This document shows positions 6,339-6,676 of a stretch of 6,676 nt of DNA, piece after piece; within the stretch, counting starts at the first letter, position 1, and each line of letters opens with the position of its first letter. This DNA comes from Nitrososphaerota archaeon (lineage in GTDB: Archaea > Thermoproteota > Nitrososphaeria > Nitrososphaerales > UBA183): NCBI GenBank assembly GCA_027886925.1, contig JAPCJN010000025.1:4814-11489 (forward strand). Direction: 5' to 3'. The position numbers and the translations under genes were made by a program. The notes beneath the pieces are model-generated. The model saw only the letters and a list, made by a program, of their open reading frames with translations, ran no database searches and was not told where the DNA came from.

Positions 6339-6676
6339 CTAGGCGCAGGCCTTCCAGACCATTACCAGGTCTCCGCCTTTCTCAGAGAGAACTCTCCTCA
6401 CAAGGCGCATCCTCTCCAGGACCGTGAGAGACTCGTCGACGTCTGTGTCGCCCTCCCGCTTACCGGTCGCCTTCGCCACATCTCGACCCAACGCCGCATG
6501 ACGCGGCGACGCGAGGAGAGCGGACAAGCAGAGCCACCTCTCCTCCGCGAGAGTGCCTGCGAGCGTCAGAAACCTGTCGAGCCTGTCATCGTGGAGACGC
6601 GCCCTGTAGGCAAGCCACCCTAGACCGAGGGTCGACGCTATTATCAGCAAGAACGGGGCCACGGCCAGCGCGTCCA
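6339..6676 (-). CDS. Membrane-anchored winged-helix-like protein, possibly 5'-truncated by window edge
   Basis: The function is unknown. The frame is open to the right edge. The two bases at the edge are TG in codon phase, so an ATG, GTG or TTG start may sit exactly at the boundary, giving a product of about 112 residues. An internal GTG at 6662 is the first start fully inside the window. One membrane helix (about residues 5-24 of the longer form: APFLLIIASTLGLGWLAY) is followed by a basic turn and a soluble domain. That domain has helix EERWLCLSALLA (45-56), helix GRDVAKATG (64-72), helix DESLTVLERMRLVRRV (81-96) and a strand pair after a glycine turn (GGDLVMVWKA), the order expected of a winged helix. 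The TAG stop lies 1 nt before the start of the large membrane protein. It may be a membrane-tethered regulator or a structural adaptor. The winged-helix call is by pattern only. Confidence 0.7.
   Translation of the reverse strand, partial: DALAVAPFLLIIASTLGLGWLAYRARLHDDRLDRFLTLAGTLAEERWLCLSALLASPRHAALGRDVAKATGKREGDTDVDESLTVLERMRLVRRVLSEKGGDLVMVWKACA

Overview
This window looks like part of an archaeal cell-surface polysaccharide or protein-glycosylation locus. All seven genes I can support lie on the minus strand, so transcription runs from right to left. The archaeal assignment is an inference. It rests on several TTG or GTG start codons preceded by GGAGGGTG- or GGTGG-type Shine-Dalgarno sequences, GC-rich coding with frequent AGG arginine and ATA isoleucine codons, a small DUF1616-like membrane protein, a membrane-anchored winged-helix-like protein, and a secreted or membrane protein rich in N-X-S/T sequons. 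A lineage related to Thermoproteota or Nitrososphaerota would fit, but I cannot fix the phylum.

In order of transcription, the window holds: (7) 6676-6339, a small protein with one membrane segment and a winged-helix-like domain, cut by or starting at the window edge; (6) 6337-4145, a 730-residue membrane protein with two extracytoplasmic domains and about eleven membrane segments; (5) 4144-3809, a four-helix membrane protein resembling the N-terminal part of DUF1616; (4) 3799-2603, a complete GT-B (GT4-type) glycosyltransferase; (3) 2606-1539, an extended short-chain dehydrogenase of the UDP-sugar 4-epimerase type; (2) 1542-934, a left-handed beta-helix (hexapeptide) acyltransferase; and (1) 900-1, a second GT4-type glycosyltransferase whose C-terminal part runs off the window.

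The genes are tightly packed. Gene 7 is 1 nt from gene 6, gene 6 abuts gene 5 (TAAATG), gene 5 is 9 to 24 nt from gene 4, genes 4/3 overlap by ATGA, genes 3/2 overlap by TTGA, and genes 2/1 are 33 nt apart. I see no convincing internal promoter or terminator, so one long operon entering from the right and leaving on the left is the simplest reading. No stretch above 300 bases lacks a gene, and I see no RNA genes, mobile elements, CRISPR arrays or long repeats.

Genes 4 to 1 form a familiar sugar-handling set: an epimerase supplies or modifies a nucleotide sugar, two glycosyltransferases add sugars to a lipid- or membrane-linked acceptor, and an acyltransferase may acetylate a sugar. The less familiar part is the upstream membrane trio (7-6-5). 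Its large member shows six N-glycosylation sequons, all on predicted outer-face segments, and is co-transcribed with glycan-building enzymes. It may be a target, receptor or export partner of the glycan, but this is inference.
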